This document shows, piece by piece, positions 34,333-46,314 of a stretch of DNA of 64,000 nucleotides. The DNA lies in the NCBI GenBank assembly GCA_028023455.1, contig JAQFVV010006221.1, forward strand, positions 8,907,011 to 8,971,010. Direction: 5' to 3'. The translations under genes were made by a program, and so were the position numbers. The DNA is from Epiperipatus broadwayi (Eukaryota > Onychophora > Udeonychophora > Euonychophora > Peripatidae). The notes under the pieces are model-generated. The model did no database searches, was not told the DNA's origin, and was given only the letters and a program-made list of their open reading frames with translations. Position 1 is the first letter of the stretch. Each line of letters opens with the position of its first letter.

Positions 34333-35310
34333 TGATGTGATGTGATGTGATGTGATGTATTCTGGCTTCTCCTTAAACAAAGTCAAAAATATCTCAGCAA
34401 TTATGCCCAGATAAACCTGTTAGCCACTTTATTTTCCATTCCCCACTCAAGTCTTCCCATATTTTGCCTGATCCCATTTCCTCAACATAATCTTTGTCAA
34501 CTCTATGGCCTTTATATCTAAATCCCTATCTTTTCGCAAACCCAGCATAAAAACCAATAACTCACTTTCTGTATAATATCTATTATCCCATAATTTCATT
34601 ATCTGTACCCTTTCTGCTTTCAAGCATTTACATTCAATCAACAGATGCCTAATTCATTCTATACCTTCCTTACACAATTTGCACACTAAATCACCCATAG
34701 TTTTCCATTTACATGTATATTCTCTTGTTTCTAAAGATCCCGTTTGAGCCTTAAACAATAAACTCATTTCCTTACTACTATCATAAATTAACTCACATCC
34801 AATGTTCCATTTACTTCTATATGTATTTAAACTCTTCTTACCCTCCATACTAGTTCTCCATCTCTCCAACTTCCTATTTTTTATTAATGCATTTATTTTT
34901 TTATCCCATTCCTTACCACTATAACACTCAACAATCGTCCTAATACAATCATCCCACCTTTTATAAAAGTATACCGATATAAATTCTTTATCCAAATCTT
35001 TTGCATACCACATTACCTTTCTCACCCATCTTGTTACTTGCCCTTTACTCATAACCCAATTAAACACTATTTTAGCTATTCTTTTACTATCCATAAACTG
35101 CAACCTACCAAACATTTTCATTTTACTTTTTGCATCCCTCATATAAAAACTTGACCATCCCATTTCTTCTTGAATTGCCACCTTTGCTGTCCACACCTCT
35201 GCATCTAATGCATGTCTTCCTACTTCCCTTTGTACTTTCTCTAAATAATCTAAAACCCTTTTACTAACACATAATGCATCATTACCATATGCTAACCCTG
35301 CTACTTGTCA
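34333..35310 (-). pseudogene. LINE 3' end with C-terminal Cys/His domain, 5'-truncated
   Basis: On the minus strand, the reading from about 35310 gives AYGNDALCVSKRVLDYLEKV, ALDAEVWTAKVAIQEEMGWS and a long Trp/Lys-rich region (frame 35196-34654). After one in-frame stop at about 34652 the 34641-34447 frame continues. Across the stop lies a CKLCKEGIE...HLLIEC arrangement, a CxxC-H-C finger found near the C-terminus of several non-LTR retrotransposon polymerases. Catalytic RT motifs are absent. The 3' tail is a GATGT-type microsatellite (34333-34359) instead of poly-A. The clade is uncertain: it differs from the RTE and L1/Tx1-like copies in this window. Confidence 0.82.
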
Positions 35311-36388
35311 AAAGAATGAACAGTGGGCATGACATCTGGTGCCATAATCTGTGGGCCTTGAGCTCTAAAATCCAATATTTTTCCACTTCATTAAACCATA
35401 TAGCTCTAGGTAAAGCTATTCTCAAATTCATAAAAATGTTATTAAATTACTAGTGAAAGGTTTAAATGAAATGGTTAAATAAAATAAAAAAAATCTTTAA
35501 CGTTACAGAGAATAACGTTTTGAAATAATTCATTTTATTATAAAATAAAAATACTTTTTCTTTTAAAATTTTAAATGACTGGAATTTTAAAAGTGATTAT
35601 GATTACATTTTTTTAAAAAATTGAAATTTGAACATTACATTTTGTACTTACATTATAACTTTTTTAAAAGGTTTTTAAAAAAATACTTTGAACCAAAAAT
35701 GGATATTAGTTATTTAATAATTTGAAAATCATCAAGTAAATATTAAAATGATAAAGATATAGAAAGTTTTTATCTGAAATGAATTTTATTATTATTTCAA
35801 TTATCTTTTTCATAGAGACTTAAGTTTGAAAAAGATACTTCAGATCATACCAGAATAAACATTTTTGTTTTTTGAATTTAACATACAGATTTTAAAAATT
35901 ATTACAAAAATAAATAAATAAATAAAATACATATGTAAATAATCCCCTATTTGAAAAAATCCTATATGCATATCCTTATAGTTATGTCATAGAATTTCTA
36001 ATTTAAGAAATATCCACAGACTAAACAAATCATGAGAAAAAGTAATAGTGTACTATAGATAGTAATTAAATTTCAAAAATTTTTATTGAAATGTTACAGA
36101 AGTTTTTTTTTTCCATATACTAGGGTAGCAATAGGACTTATACGAATTTTACATTCAATGGTATGTGGAATTACATATAATCATATATTTTATATATTTA
36201 CATTAATAAGAAAAACAATGTAATAATTAGCGATACTTCTTATAGTTAGAGATCTCATGTTAGGGTCTCAGATGCTGTGACATTAAAGATGAGGTATCAT
36301 AGTAAATATTGTGTGTAGAATTTTTTCCTCCTTTACTATCATTAATTCTAACTTAATTCAGAAAGTATTTGGATGTCTCCTAGTATAA
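35311..36388. other. A+T-rich DNA, no gene seen
   Basis: No supported feature. Confidence 0.5.
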
Positions 36389-36484
36389 TTTTTTTTTTCA
36401 TATGTCAAAGCTTTGACCGGGAAGTGAACCCAGGCCTGCTGCTTGGAAAGCAGCTATGCTAACCATTAGGCCACCAATGCTTGA
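36389..36484 (-). repeat. SINE-A copy 6, closest to tRNA-Gly
   Basis: The minus strand reads GCATTGGTGGCCTAATGGTT, AGCATAGCTGCTTTCCAAGC and GGGTTCACTTCCCGGTCAAAG. This follows tRNA-Gly(TCC) closely, including the D arm, the anticodon loop with TCC and the T arm, but the acceptor stem no longer pairs fully. It ends CTTTGACATATG and an A-run. I infer that SINE-A arose from a glycine tRNA. It is too diverged and too consistently followed by the SINE tail to be called a working tRNA gene. Confidence 0.85.
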
Positions 36485-36639
36485 TTGTCTGCTAATGTTA
36501 TTATTATATAAAAAATGCATCTGGTGCAGCAAAGTGCATATAGGAAAAATGTGGAAGCATTAATTTAAAGGAAAAACACAAAATATTATATTTAACAAAC
36601 TATCTATATATAATAACATATTTACAGTAGAGTAACTTT

Positions 36640-37560
36640 ATGTTACATGGGAAAAAGTATGGTGAAACTACAACCATAATACAATAAGTTGTTTAACTCC
36701 GATGAAGTGTGATTCAAATTTAAAGAGTGGCATACTCTAATATTGCATATTAAACTAAAGAAGGATTCAGAAATTTAATGGGAAGTGTTAATGGAAATAA
36801 AGGTTTAAGGTATGACAGAATACAACTGAGGTAGATTGTTGATCATAATGTACCTGAATAAAAATTTTAGAGAGTAAAAGTACAAGTTGGACCATTCCTT
36901 GTTATTTTCGTTAGTACATTGTACTTCTTATTGTCCAATAATTTGGAGGAGTAGGCCACATAGTTCTTAATGTGTGAACAATTACAGATGTATTATAGGA
37001 CAAAGTATTTTATATATTTTTTAAGTATGCATAAAAGTGAGACATATGGGCAGGTTTGAAAAAGATGCAGCATTTCTTCTGGATAATTACCACAAAAAAA
37101 TGTTTGAAATATAGAGGTTAAGCTGCTGTTAGATCTTTGGAATAGACTGGGAATTGCTGAGTGGATGTTTTCAAAGGATTTACATTCAAAAAATAAATGC
37201 GATTGGGTCTCTATGACTGTATGACAAAGTCCACATTGAAAATTTACATTTGTGCAGAACCTTATGTATTTATAAATATATAAATTTGGTAATGATCCCT
37301 AAATTTAATTTTATTAAAAAGTCATAATATTTTGGTTCAAGGAATCTGTACTTGAATTTTTAGGTCAACTTCTTATTATTTCTATTTAGCATAGACTGCT
37401 TAATATTATTATTCATAGATAGGTGTAATAAAGAGTAAACACTCCAATAATGGTATTTATCTTCAGGTGAGCAAAAATTTAAGTTATAAACAGTAATTAA
37501 ACATTTGATAGTATAAAAATGTAGAGAATTTATTTTTCGGATGTGTGCCCCCAATTAATG
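36640..37560 (-). pseudogene. Degenerate LINE 3' region (related to 45155-46200)
   Basis: Long stretches match 45155-46200 in the same orientation, for example GGTGAAACTACAACC, AAGGTTTAAGGTATGA and GGGCAGGTTTGAAAAAGATG. In the 45155-46200 partner a frame ends in IIFDNKKYS, which resembles the MIFDNKKFNWL end of the L1/Tx1-like LINE at 58000-60936. By relation this is an old, heavily mutated copy of an L1/Tx1-like LINE 3' end. Its own frames are short. Confidence 0.6.
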
Positions 37561-37839
37561 TTTATTTAAGTTTAATTTCATAATCCAACAAACAAATATT
37601 TCAACTTCCATTGCATATCTATCTACATTCTGCATTTTTAAATAATTAGCTTCAAAAATAAAGCCACATTAAAAGAAACAATCAAATTTTCATTATAGAT
37701 ATAAAGGCTAAAATAGTATTTCAATCACTTGAGAATAGCCGTATCTATATATAAATGACAATAATACTAATTGAAAAAATAAATAAATACAAATAAATAT
37801 TTTAAATATAAACTTTTTAGCGAATATTATATAATACAT
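37561..37839. other. A+T-rich DNA, no gene seen
   Basis: Nothing recognised. Confidence 0.5.
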
Positions 37840-38050
37840 CAAGATCAATACTCCAACACTGATCTATTAAGTATATGAAATATTCTCAATCTAAAGCACA
37901 AGATGAAACTTAAGATTAGTCTTTATTAATTGAGATACAAAGAAAAAATGTACGAAAATTTCTCTAAAATAGTCTTATCTTCTACTTTGGATCGAGAGTA
38001 TTACATTTACTTAATAGACCAAAGTTGGAGTATTAATCTCGATGGATTAA
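37840..38050. mobile_element. Foldback element
   Basis: The arms at about 37840-37925 and 37965-38050 are inverted repeats sharing AATACTCCAAC, TCTATTAAGTA and ATACTCTCGATC-like blocks. The loop is about 40 bases. The 70-codon frame over it is a by-product. No target duplication was resolved. Confidence 0.7.
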
Positions 38051-41015
38051 ATAAATATTTTGTATTTAAATATTATTTCCGTTATAATGTATCGTGTCAT
38101 AATTTGTTAATTAATAGTTTTATTTGTTTTTATAAAATTTAAAAAGAAAATATGTAATTATAAATGGAAAACAAATTGAAATAAATATTAATAATATATT
38201 TAAATGTTTATTTTGACCGTTAAAGCATATCACGTGGTACTTGGATTATTGTTGATTTGTACTAAAAAAATTTCAGAATAATTATAAAATAAAATTCTGC
38301 ATGTATGTAAAAATAGTCTTTAATCATTACACACAAACATGGATTATGCATAAACTAGAAAATGAGACAAATATAATAGAATATGATGAAATAAAATGTC
38401 CTTAAAATTTTATTTTTATTAATTCAATTGGAATTATTAAAAAAATCGTAGAAAATTAGTCTAGAATTCGGAATCACACAGAGTCACTAGATCAAACCCA
38501 AAGAGTGATTACTAAAAAGTACAGGCATGATGTTTATTGATAAAATATTTCATTTCAAATAGACCACATTTTAATATTTAATTGCTTAATTAAACAATAA
38601 AAGTATTTATTCTTTTAAAATTTAAAAAAAAAAAAAATATTACACACACATATATGTATACATTATGACAAATCATTATAATAAACTTTGGATTTAATAA
38701 ATGGTGATATTCAAAACTATATTCACCAATTAAATAAAAATCTAACAATTGAATAACTGGCAGATATAATTATAGCAATTTTAAACCATTCACTGTTTTG
38801 TATCAATTGAATCAATATTTTTCCGATTAAATTTTTTTAGGTATATGAACAAAATCACTCAAATTATTATTATAACAACAACAATAACAGTAGCAACAAC
38901 AACAATGACAATGATGATAATAATAATACTTTCTGTCTTGTGCTTCTTATAGTCTTGATTGTTCTTTTAAAAGTGATCAAGTCGCAGCATATAAATTGGA
39001 TCTCACGATAGTTCTATATCTTTGATTTGTATTAGTTTATATATGAATGTGGCCGAATGACACCAAGTATTTTTCCCTATTATAAAGCTGCACCTGGTGC
39101 ACCAAAATGAATATAATACAAATGTAGCTGCCATGATGCTTGGCACTGATGGGGTCTGATAAGTTTACTGCATTAGAATAAAGAACATTTTCAAAATTAT
39201 CACAAGCAAATTTGTATTTAAAGGAATGGTAAACCGGAACTGTAATCGTTGTTCGATCAAATTGTAAACATAATATAATAGAAACTATGTAAACCAAAGG
39301 AAATAATAAAGTACCTTTTGAAACATCGTCATTATCATAATAATAATGATGATGATGATAAAAGATAAAAATATTTTTAAAATATTCCTATATTTGTTGT
39401 TTAAAATACTTTTATTCAAAGAAAAAAAAATTTTAATTATAATTTATTAACATAATTTAAAAGTACTTTTATATAATTTATTAGTAAACATTGAATAACT
39501 TTTTTAGTAACTTCTCCCATTCTTCTTCAAAAAACCTGGTGGCAGTTTCAGTTATATTTGCAATATTTTATCTTTGCAATTAAAAATTTTATTCTATATC
39601 ATATTTTGATAATCTTTACATTATTTATTACAAATATAAGTTTATGAATGAAATTTTTTAAAAATGTTTGAACTTTGCAAAATAAAAAAATAAAGTACTA
39701 AAACGAAATACATAATATGAACAATATCTGTGGATGGTTTCCTTTGCCAATTTATAAAAAAAATATTGAATGAATTATTTCTTATTTGAATTCTATTTTA
39801 AAAGTGAAATGAATTTTTGTTTAGATATCAAAAACCAACAAAGTTCTGTTTTAACATTTAAAACTGCACTCATTATTATAAAAAATTTTCAAAAAATTTC
39901 TGAAGAAACTTTTTTTTTTCAGCAAGTCAATCTTGATTTACATTTCTCATAGTTACGATTTTATTTCACTCATGTTCTTAAAAACTTAACATTTTCAAAT
40001 AAAATCTAATTGTAATCAACTATTTTTTTTTTGTTTAATATATATATATATTGCAAATATGTTGCTTAAGTAAGGATAAATATGTACATCCGTTACTGAA
40101 AATTACAACTTTTCTGTCCAAAGTAATAAAATAAAAAAGCTTGCTCTAAAAGCCTGAGAATAAAAAATCTACCAATCAGAGGCATTTAAGTTTTTTTGTA
40201 TCATAATTCAACCAATCACAAGCATTGTTGGCTCTTTTGAATTTTGAAATCTGACATCTTCAGATTTTTTTAAACTAATAATTTTAGTTCTAATTTCTAC
40301 TGTTAAATAAATGCAAATTGTGAAATATATTTTATAGATAATAGCAAAATAGTGAAGAAAAACTGAAGGTGGAAACAGTATCATCCCTCAAAATATGTGG
40401 AAGATACTCTGGTGATCAATAGAGTCAAAGATATAACTTTAAAAAAAAAAAAAATGAACAGATTAAATGCCATTTATTAGTGTAATTTATTAGCATGATT
40501 AATTAAATTTAATTCATTAGAAAATATTGATTAATTAAAAAATAAATTCATTAATTATATTTAATTGATTACAAAGACATTTGCATGTCATTGCGACAAA
40601 AAATTTGATAATGAAAACTGTGGCCTTTCTATTTGTTGTTTCAAAGGCAGGAATGCAGACATAAAAGTGACAGTATATCACATGATCCATTGTATCTGTC
40701 TTTCTGCTATCATTTCATGTAAAGACGAACATTTGTCATAGAATTGTAACTTTTTTCTATATATATTGTATACAATTGAGAATCAATAACATAAAATAAC
40801 CAGACTTTTTAATCACTTCAATGTTTTTTATAAATTTATGTAAATTGTTGATTATGATGGTAGACTTAAAAGATATGAGTTATTAATCAATAAACTTTGT
40901 CAGTCTATTTCTGTTGACAATTTTACTGAGGATAAATATTTAGAATAGAATTACTTTTATATTTTTTTGCCTGTTAAGAATCAATGATGTATGTATGATT
41001 ATTTTAACAGTTTAA
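38051..41015. other. A+T-rich DNA with CAA/TAA microsatellite, no gene seen
   Basis: No supported gene in 2.9 kb. A mixed CAA/TAA/TGA microsatellite lies at 38865-38932 and a TGA run at 39345-39361. The minus-strand frame 39037-39297 (86 codons, with LSDPISAKHHGSY) is slightly less repetitive than the rest, but I do not recognise it. Confidence 0.45.
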
Positions 41016-41227
41016 CATGCCACAAGAGAAATAATTTAAAATCTCTATCTAGAAATTATTCCTAGATCCAGACCAGTTTCTAGTTATTGGCTTTCCTCAG
41101 TGAGGCACTAGGATATTCCAGACACAAGATCCTAATATCTCACTGAGGAAAGCCAATAGCTAGAAACTGGTCTGGGACTGGGAACAATTTTTAGCTGGAG
41201 ATTTTAAATGCGTTCTCTTGTGGCATT
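41016..41227. mobile_element. Foldback related to family X centre
   Basis: A palindrome: ATGCCACAAGAGAA at the left pairs with TTCTCTTGTGGCAT at the right, with further arm blocks ATCCAGACCAGTTTCTAG and CTAGAAACTGGTCTGGGA. Each arm contains the CACTGAGGAAAGCCAATAGC, TAGAAACTGG hairpin that resembles the centre of family X. It is a distinct small foldback of 212 bp sharing that module. Confidence 0.75.
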
Positions 41228-41367
41228 TATTGATAAAGCTAGTTAGAGCTATAAGCATGCTCTTTATTTTAGTTTATAATTACAAGCTTATCAAATTAAG
41301 TCATATGATATATGACTTTATTTATTTATTATTATACTTTTAACTATAGTTCATAATATATTCAAGG

Positions 41368-41526
41368 CTTCTCACTGATGACAGCCACATGCTAAAATTT
41401 AGTTGGGAAATATTTGATGAGTAGGCATTGGATAGGGATTTTAGGCACAAACTTTCTTACATCCATTGATTACTCTGGCTTGCACTGGATGGCACTATCA
41501 AATGGAGAGTTTTGCCTCTGTTAAAA
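41368..41526 (+). repeat. Family X copy, right half
   Basis: It contains GGCTTCTCACTGATGACAGC, TTAGGCACAAACTTTCTTAC and ATCCATTGATTACTCTGGCT, ending GAGAGTTTTGCC. The left arm is absent. Confidence 0.75.
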
Positions 41527-41854
41527 CTATAAACTTCACATATTTTTGCTACATTGTGATGGTTAGCATAAAAATGCTTAAATGATAGCAGTTTTCAACC
41601 CATTTTTTCGGTTTTCATTTGAAAAGAAACTTTTAGTATCTGTTTGCAAATTTTTGGCTTTATATATCATTAACAACTAAACATTTATATGCATTACTAA
41701 TGTTTGCCTAGCATATGGATAAACATATTTTTTAATATTTTAATTTTTTCATTAATGAACTTACTGAAGAAATTGTCATTGTGTATATTATGACTGACCT
41801 AAAAGTGTTCAATTTTTTTTTTTTCAAATTCATGGACTTCAAAATAAAGGTAAA

Positions 41855-43310
41855 ATAGAGGGAGCCAGGGTCTCCAGTTTACGCTGTTACTGGCTCCCTG
41901 TTTTAGTTACCAAAATTATATTTTAGAGAATTTTTTTTCTCTAAAAAGTTTCCAATTGACCAGAGTAACCTTTTAGGTTCCTTTGTACACAAGAATTATG
42001 GCACCATCAGACAACAAGTAAGCATAAATAAAATTTTTCTTTGGAGTGCAGTTAAAAATAACTGACAATCATGTAAATTCAAGAGATTTGTATTGAAAAA
42101 CTTAATTTTCAGGGAATATTTTGATTTAAGGCAGCTTTGCTGACTGGGTGAAAGTGTCTGATTGTTGGGAGGACCTCTGAGGGCCTGAATCCTAGTTTTT
42201 ATATGGGGCATAACTGGGAAAAAGGTGCTCTGGGGATCGTTACCAGAATTAGATAGCTCATTTATTTGTTAGCAATAGTAGCGTTTTTCATTTAGACTTT
42301 AATGCTTGCTTTTTAAACCAGAGATTTTACTTTCAAAGAAAGAATTTGTCAACAATCGTAAATTGTTTCTCATTGTACCTGATCATTTATTTCACGTGTT
42401 GTTTTATCTTTATCCATGCATTTGATGCTGGATTACTGACTGTCTTTTAAAATGTTTTTACCAGATTTGGATGGCTCATTCATGTGTTAAAAATGACAAC
42501 GTTATTCATTGCAGTTTTGTGCTTGCATTTTAGATCTGAGATTTGACTTGTGAAAAAGAATTTTTTTTACTATAGTGAATTGTTTTAGACTGTATCTGAA
42601 CATTTGATTTCAAGTGTTGCTTGATTATTCAACCTTACATTCTATATTAAACTTTTTTTTCTATCTTTAATGCTGAACTATACAAATCAATAATTTTAAC
42701 ATTTGACTATATGGATTAGTGCTTCTGATTTTCATAGGTTATCAGAGTGCTGAAACATGATGGACATTATTCAATATGAGATTTTAATGGATACATTACT
42801 CTATGTACATCTTTGATTGCTCTATGGATTTAGAATTATATTGTGGTATAACACATAATGCAATCATCTGGTTACTACATATACATTAAAGTTCTTGATT
42901 TTGGAAAGTAAGATGAATTTTTTATACAAGGCATTGGAAATCCTAGAGATTTGCACTATGATTTTAAATTTAGCAATTATTATGACATTGGATTGTTAAC
43001 AGTTGGACTTCATCATATGGATTGTGCTTCTAGTTTTATCATTTGATTTTTACCAATAATTAAGGACCTCATGGTTTAAGGCTTCTAGTTTTTTATAAGT
43101 TGTCTGGAAGCTGAAACATGATGGACAAAACTTAAGTTCCCAAAGAGTTCAACTGTGATTTGAACATTGGATTGGGTTTACTGTGACACTCATCTTTGTG
43201 GTCTTGAGGACTGAGTCTGTTGCTTGGAGAGCTCCCAGGGCTTGCTTCCTGGTCTTGGAGGGGGGCTGGGATGTGGGTGTATTGGGTTCTAGTATGATCT
43301 TATAGATTTG
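41855..43310. other. G+C-richer segment with diverged tandem units
   Basis: The stretch is less A+T-rich than its neighbours and lacks poly-A runs. Two units of about 220 bases starting TACCAGA(A/T)TT(A/G)GAT, at 42241 and about 42461, are diverged direct copies. A second pair (about 42710 and 43075, sharing GCTGAAACATGATGGACA) is spaced about 365 bases. A hairpin, GGGAGCCAGGG...CTGGCTCCC, opens it at 41860-41900, and a G-rich end (TTGGAGGGGGGCTGGGATGT) closes it. No conserved frame. It could be the untranslated part of an unrecognised mobile element. Confidence 0.55.
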
Positions 43311-44514
43311 AATGAAAAAAAAGTTTTTATTTTCTGTGAAAGTATGTGCCTATAGTAAAAAAAAAACAAAAACTGATGTTACTAAAATATATAATTACTA
43401 ATTCAAGCTCAGATCTATATAAGTGTTGAGGAAGTTGACTTGGGTTCAAAACTTTTGGCTATTTTGAATTTCAGGCTTTTAATTTAAATAGTAAAATAGG
43501 ATTTTGAAGGTTAAATGCATATCTGCATTACTTCTAGCTCTGAATCCTAAGTTCTCACTGATAAGGGTAAAATACAAAAACTGATTAAGGATGGTATTTA
43601 AAGGTATTACCATCTGGTAATCAGTGATTATTTCGCCCTATAATAAATAGCAAAAAAGCAGGGAGCTGCTCTTATTTTATAAAGAATCAAATGATCAGTT
43701 AGTAATTTCAATTTAAATATTAGTTTAAAACTATTAATGTTTGCTCTTTACACCTAATCCATAAATTTATTTTTGATAGCGCAAATACACACACATATAT
43801 GACATGTATAAAAAATATCTAATGCTTTTTTCTATTTAAACAGATGCCTTTGAACAGATAGCTTTTTAAATCTCCAATTTCCAACATTAATTAGTCCAAA
43901 TACTTCTTGTCACCAAAATGTCAGAAGGACGCAAGACTAGTCATATGTTACGGCAAGAAAATGAGAAGTTCAAATGAAAAAAGACAAAACTATCAACAAA
44001 ATTCTTTGAGTACAATTAAAGGTTTTAAATATAAATTCTGTTAAATAAAAAGCATGTGTTCAAAAATTAAAAAGTAACAAAAAAATTATAAATAATTTTA
44101 AATTTACAATTCAGATCATTTACATGTTAAAATAAAATGATTAAAAAAAAAAAAAATCAAGTCAGATGTCACATGACTTAATTGATGACGCCAGAAGCAG
44201 AAACCGGTCTGGGGTTGAGGATATTCTCGAAGCATGTTAAAATAGTACACATATCATTCATTCCATAAAGATTACTAAAAAAAGATATCATTACTTACTC
44301 TCCTATATTCCGTTACTATTATTTACTAAGAATAATATCTCCAACAAGCACCATTTCTTAATAAAGTTATAAACATAAAATGAACATCCAAAAAATAAGA
44401 TGACCACTACATTAGAAAACGAAAAATGAATGCACATTTTTTTTTATTTAAAAAAACTATTAATAACAAACTATATACAAATATTAATATATTTATAATA
44501 GAACAAATTTAATA
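43311..44514. other. A+T-rich DNA with one repeat fragment
   Basis: No supported gene. At about 44185-44218 there is a fragment TTGATGACGCCAGAAGCAGA, AACCGGTCTGGGG that matches the centre module of family X. Confidence 0.5.
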
Positions 44515-44893
44515 AAACAGGCAAAACTCTCTATATGTATTGCCACTCAGTACAAGTCAGAGAAATCAATGGATGCCAGAAGGCTTGTGCATAAAATCCC
44601 CATCTAGTGCCTACAGACTAGTTTCTGGCTTGTGACCTTTGTCAGTGAGGAGCATTGGATCTGAGAGCACTGCAGCTAGATCTTAGGATCTAATGCAACC
44701 CTCCAGCAGCCACTTTTTACCTCTACTTAACTACAAAACTATGAGACAAATTGAAAACACTATAATATTTCCAATCCAAGCTTATCAGCTTATATAGTCA
44801 TATAGATCTGAACTCAGTTCAGCACCCATACATTTTGATGTCTTTGGTTCTTTAATAACCATAACCACCACTATCCTATTAGGTAGGATTGGT
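44515..44893 (-). repeat. Family X copy, minus orientation
   Basis: Starts AGGCAAAACTCTCTATATG, then GAAATCAATGGATGCCAGAA, ACAGACTAGTTTCTGGC and GATCTGAGAGCACTGC. It continues further into the outer part seen at 56430-56600 (ACTGAGTTCAG region), giving one of the longest one-sided copies. Confidence 0.75.
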
Positions 44894-45141
44894 TTTAAGC
44901 CAATAAACATCACATGATCACTATTTCTTATGCTTGCTCTTAACTGTTATTAAATACGTATAGAGTTTTGCCTGTTTTAATAACAGTTAAGAGCAAGCAT
45001 AAGAAATAGTAATCAGTCAAGTGTTGGAGGCCTAGTGTTTAGCATAGCTGCCTTCTAGGCAGTGAGCTCAAGTTCGCTTCCCGGTCAATGCATTCGACAT
45101 ATGAAAAAAAAAAGTGATCATGTGATGTTTATTGGCTTAGA
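44894..45141. repeat. Family X terminal palindrome, interrupted by SINE-A
   Basis: Left arm TTAAGCCAATAAACATCACA...GAGCAAGCATAAG-type and right arm mirror each other with only about 20 bases between them (near 44945-44975). They contain the ends of family X and none of its centre. A SINE-A copy (45017-45113) sits inside the right arm, which resumes with GTGATCATGTGATGTTTATT and ends GGCTTAG. The SINE insertion is therefore younger than the palindrome. Confidence 0.75.
45017..45113 (+). repeat. SINE-A copy 7, tRNA-Gly-like
   Basis: Reads TCAAGTGTTGGAGGCCTAGT, AGCATAGCTGCCTTCTAGGC and AAGTTCGCTTCCCGGTCAAT, then GCATTCGACATATG and an A-run. The D arm and anticodon region follow tRNA-Gly, as in copy 6. 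It is flanked by imperfect repeats, AGTAATCA and AGTGATCA, consistent with a target duplication inside family X. Confidence 0.88.
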
Positions 45142-45154
45142 ATAAATTTGTTAC

Positions 45155-46200
45155 ATAGGCAAAAGTTTGATGAAACTATAACCTTAATGGTATAATAAGT
45201 TATTTAATTTCAATGCCGTGTAATCTAAATTTGAGGAGTGTCATATTCTAAAATAATCATGATGATGACTAAACAGGAGAAGAGTTTGGATATTTCTTTT
45301 CAGGAATAAAATGTGATGGGGAGTGCCAATGAGAATAAAGGTTTAAGCTATGAGAGAGCACAACTGAGGTAGATTTTTGATTGCCAGGTTTTGGTTATAA
45401 TGTTCCTGGGTAAAAATTTGAGAGAGTATAAGTACAAGATGAACCAATCCTTATTTCTTTACAGTATACTGTATTTCTTATTGTCAAATATTATGGAGCA
45501 GTGTGCAAGCAACATGTTTCTTAGTGTGTGAATAATTACAGATGCATAACAGGGCTGAAAATATGTATATTTTAAGTAATTGATTGTATACTTATGAAAC
45601 ACAAGATGGAGAAGTATGGGCAGGTTTGAAAAAGGATGTAGCATTTCTTCTCGATAATTGTTACACAAAACACATGTATATTTAAGATTTAGCTTGAATC
45701 AGTCATTAGGAAACATTCAGGTTGGAATTGTACCTTGCAGTAAATTTCAACTATGATTGAAAAGCACAAACATTTTGGAACTTAATTAGAGTCTTAACAA
45801 TTGGCAAGGTTGACCAAAGATGTTTGGATGGAGAAATCACCTTATTTAAATTTTTAAATGATATGCCAATAAGACATTTGGTGTTATATTGGCCTAATAG
45901 ATCAGCATGCTCAGTGGCATGATCTGTAAAAGGAGCATTTGATATATGAAATTGAAACAAGCAATGATATTGGAGAGGAGATAACACTAAGTATTGGATT
46001 AAAAAGTGTTGAACATACATTTTGACCCTAAAAGTTACAAAACATTTGGGGACAAATCAAAGTGAGCCTTCCTTTGCAGACATGAAAACATGTCTGATAG
46101 ATAAAAGATGAGCCCAGATGTATTCCTCTATTACAAACAGATTTGATCTTCGATGTGTATTTGTACTATAAAGATGACAAAGGAAATTTGGACATGCATG
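45155..46200 (-). pseudogene. Degenerate L1/Tx1-like LINE 3' region
   Basis: Minus-strand frames 45751-46020 (KNLNKVISPSKHLWSTLPIV) and 45459-45668 (ending SVIIHTLRN...CSIIFDNKKYS) resemble the C-terminal end of the LINE at 58000-60936, where the reading is MVTVHTLKTIW...MIFDNKKFNWL. The copy matches 36640-37560 at the DNA level. It has many stops and no RT core, so it is an old, dead fragment. Confidence 0.65.
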
Positions 46201-46222
46201 TATATGCTTCAACAAAAAACAA

Positions 46223-46314
46223 GTCAAGCATTGGCCAAGAGGTCAGCACAGCTGCTTGCAGACAGTTGTTGTGGGTTCACTTCCCGGCTAATGCTATGAC
46301 ATATGGGGGGGGGG
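46223..46314 (+). repeat. SINE-A copy 8
   Basis: Head GTCAAGCATTGGCCAAGAGG, TCAGCACAGCTGCTTGCAG, B box GTGGGTTCACTTCCCGGC, end TAATGCTATGACATATG. The usual A-run is replaced by a G-run of about 10 (46305-46314). Confidence 0.85.

Noticed and set aside
36389-36484. A functional tRNA-Gly gene on the minus strand
   Set aside because: The D, anticodon and T arms look like tRNA-Gly, but the acceptor stem does not pair fully and the sequence continues into the ATGACATATG/A-run tail shared by all SINE-A copies.
38865-38932. CAA/TAA tract as a CRISPR-like or satellite array
   Set aside because: It is a short imperfect trinucleotide microsatellite.
39037-39297. An 86-codon minus-strand frame as a possible exon
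   Set aside because: The sequence is less repetitive than its neighbours but matches nothing I recognise, and no flanking splice sites are convincing.
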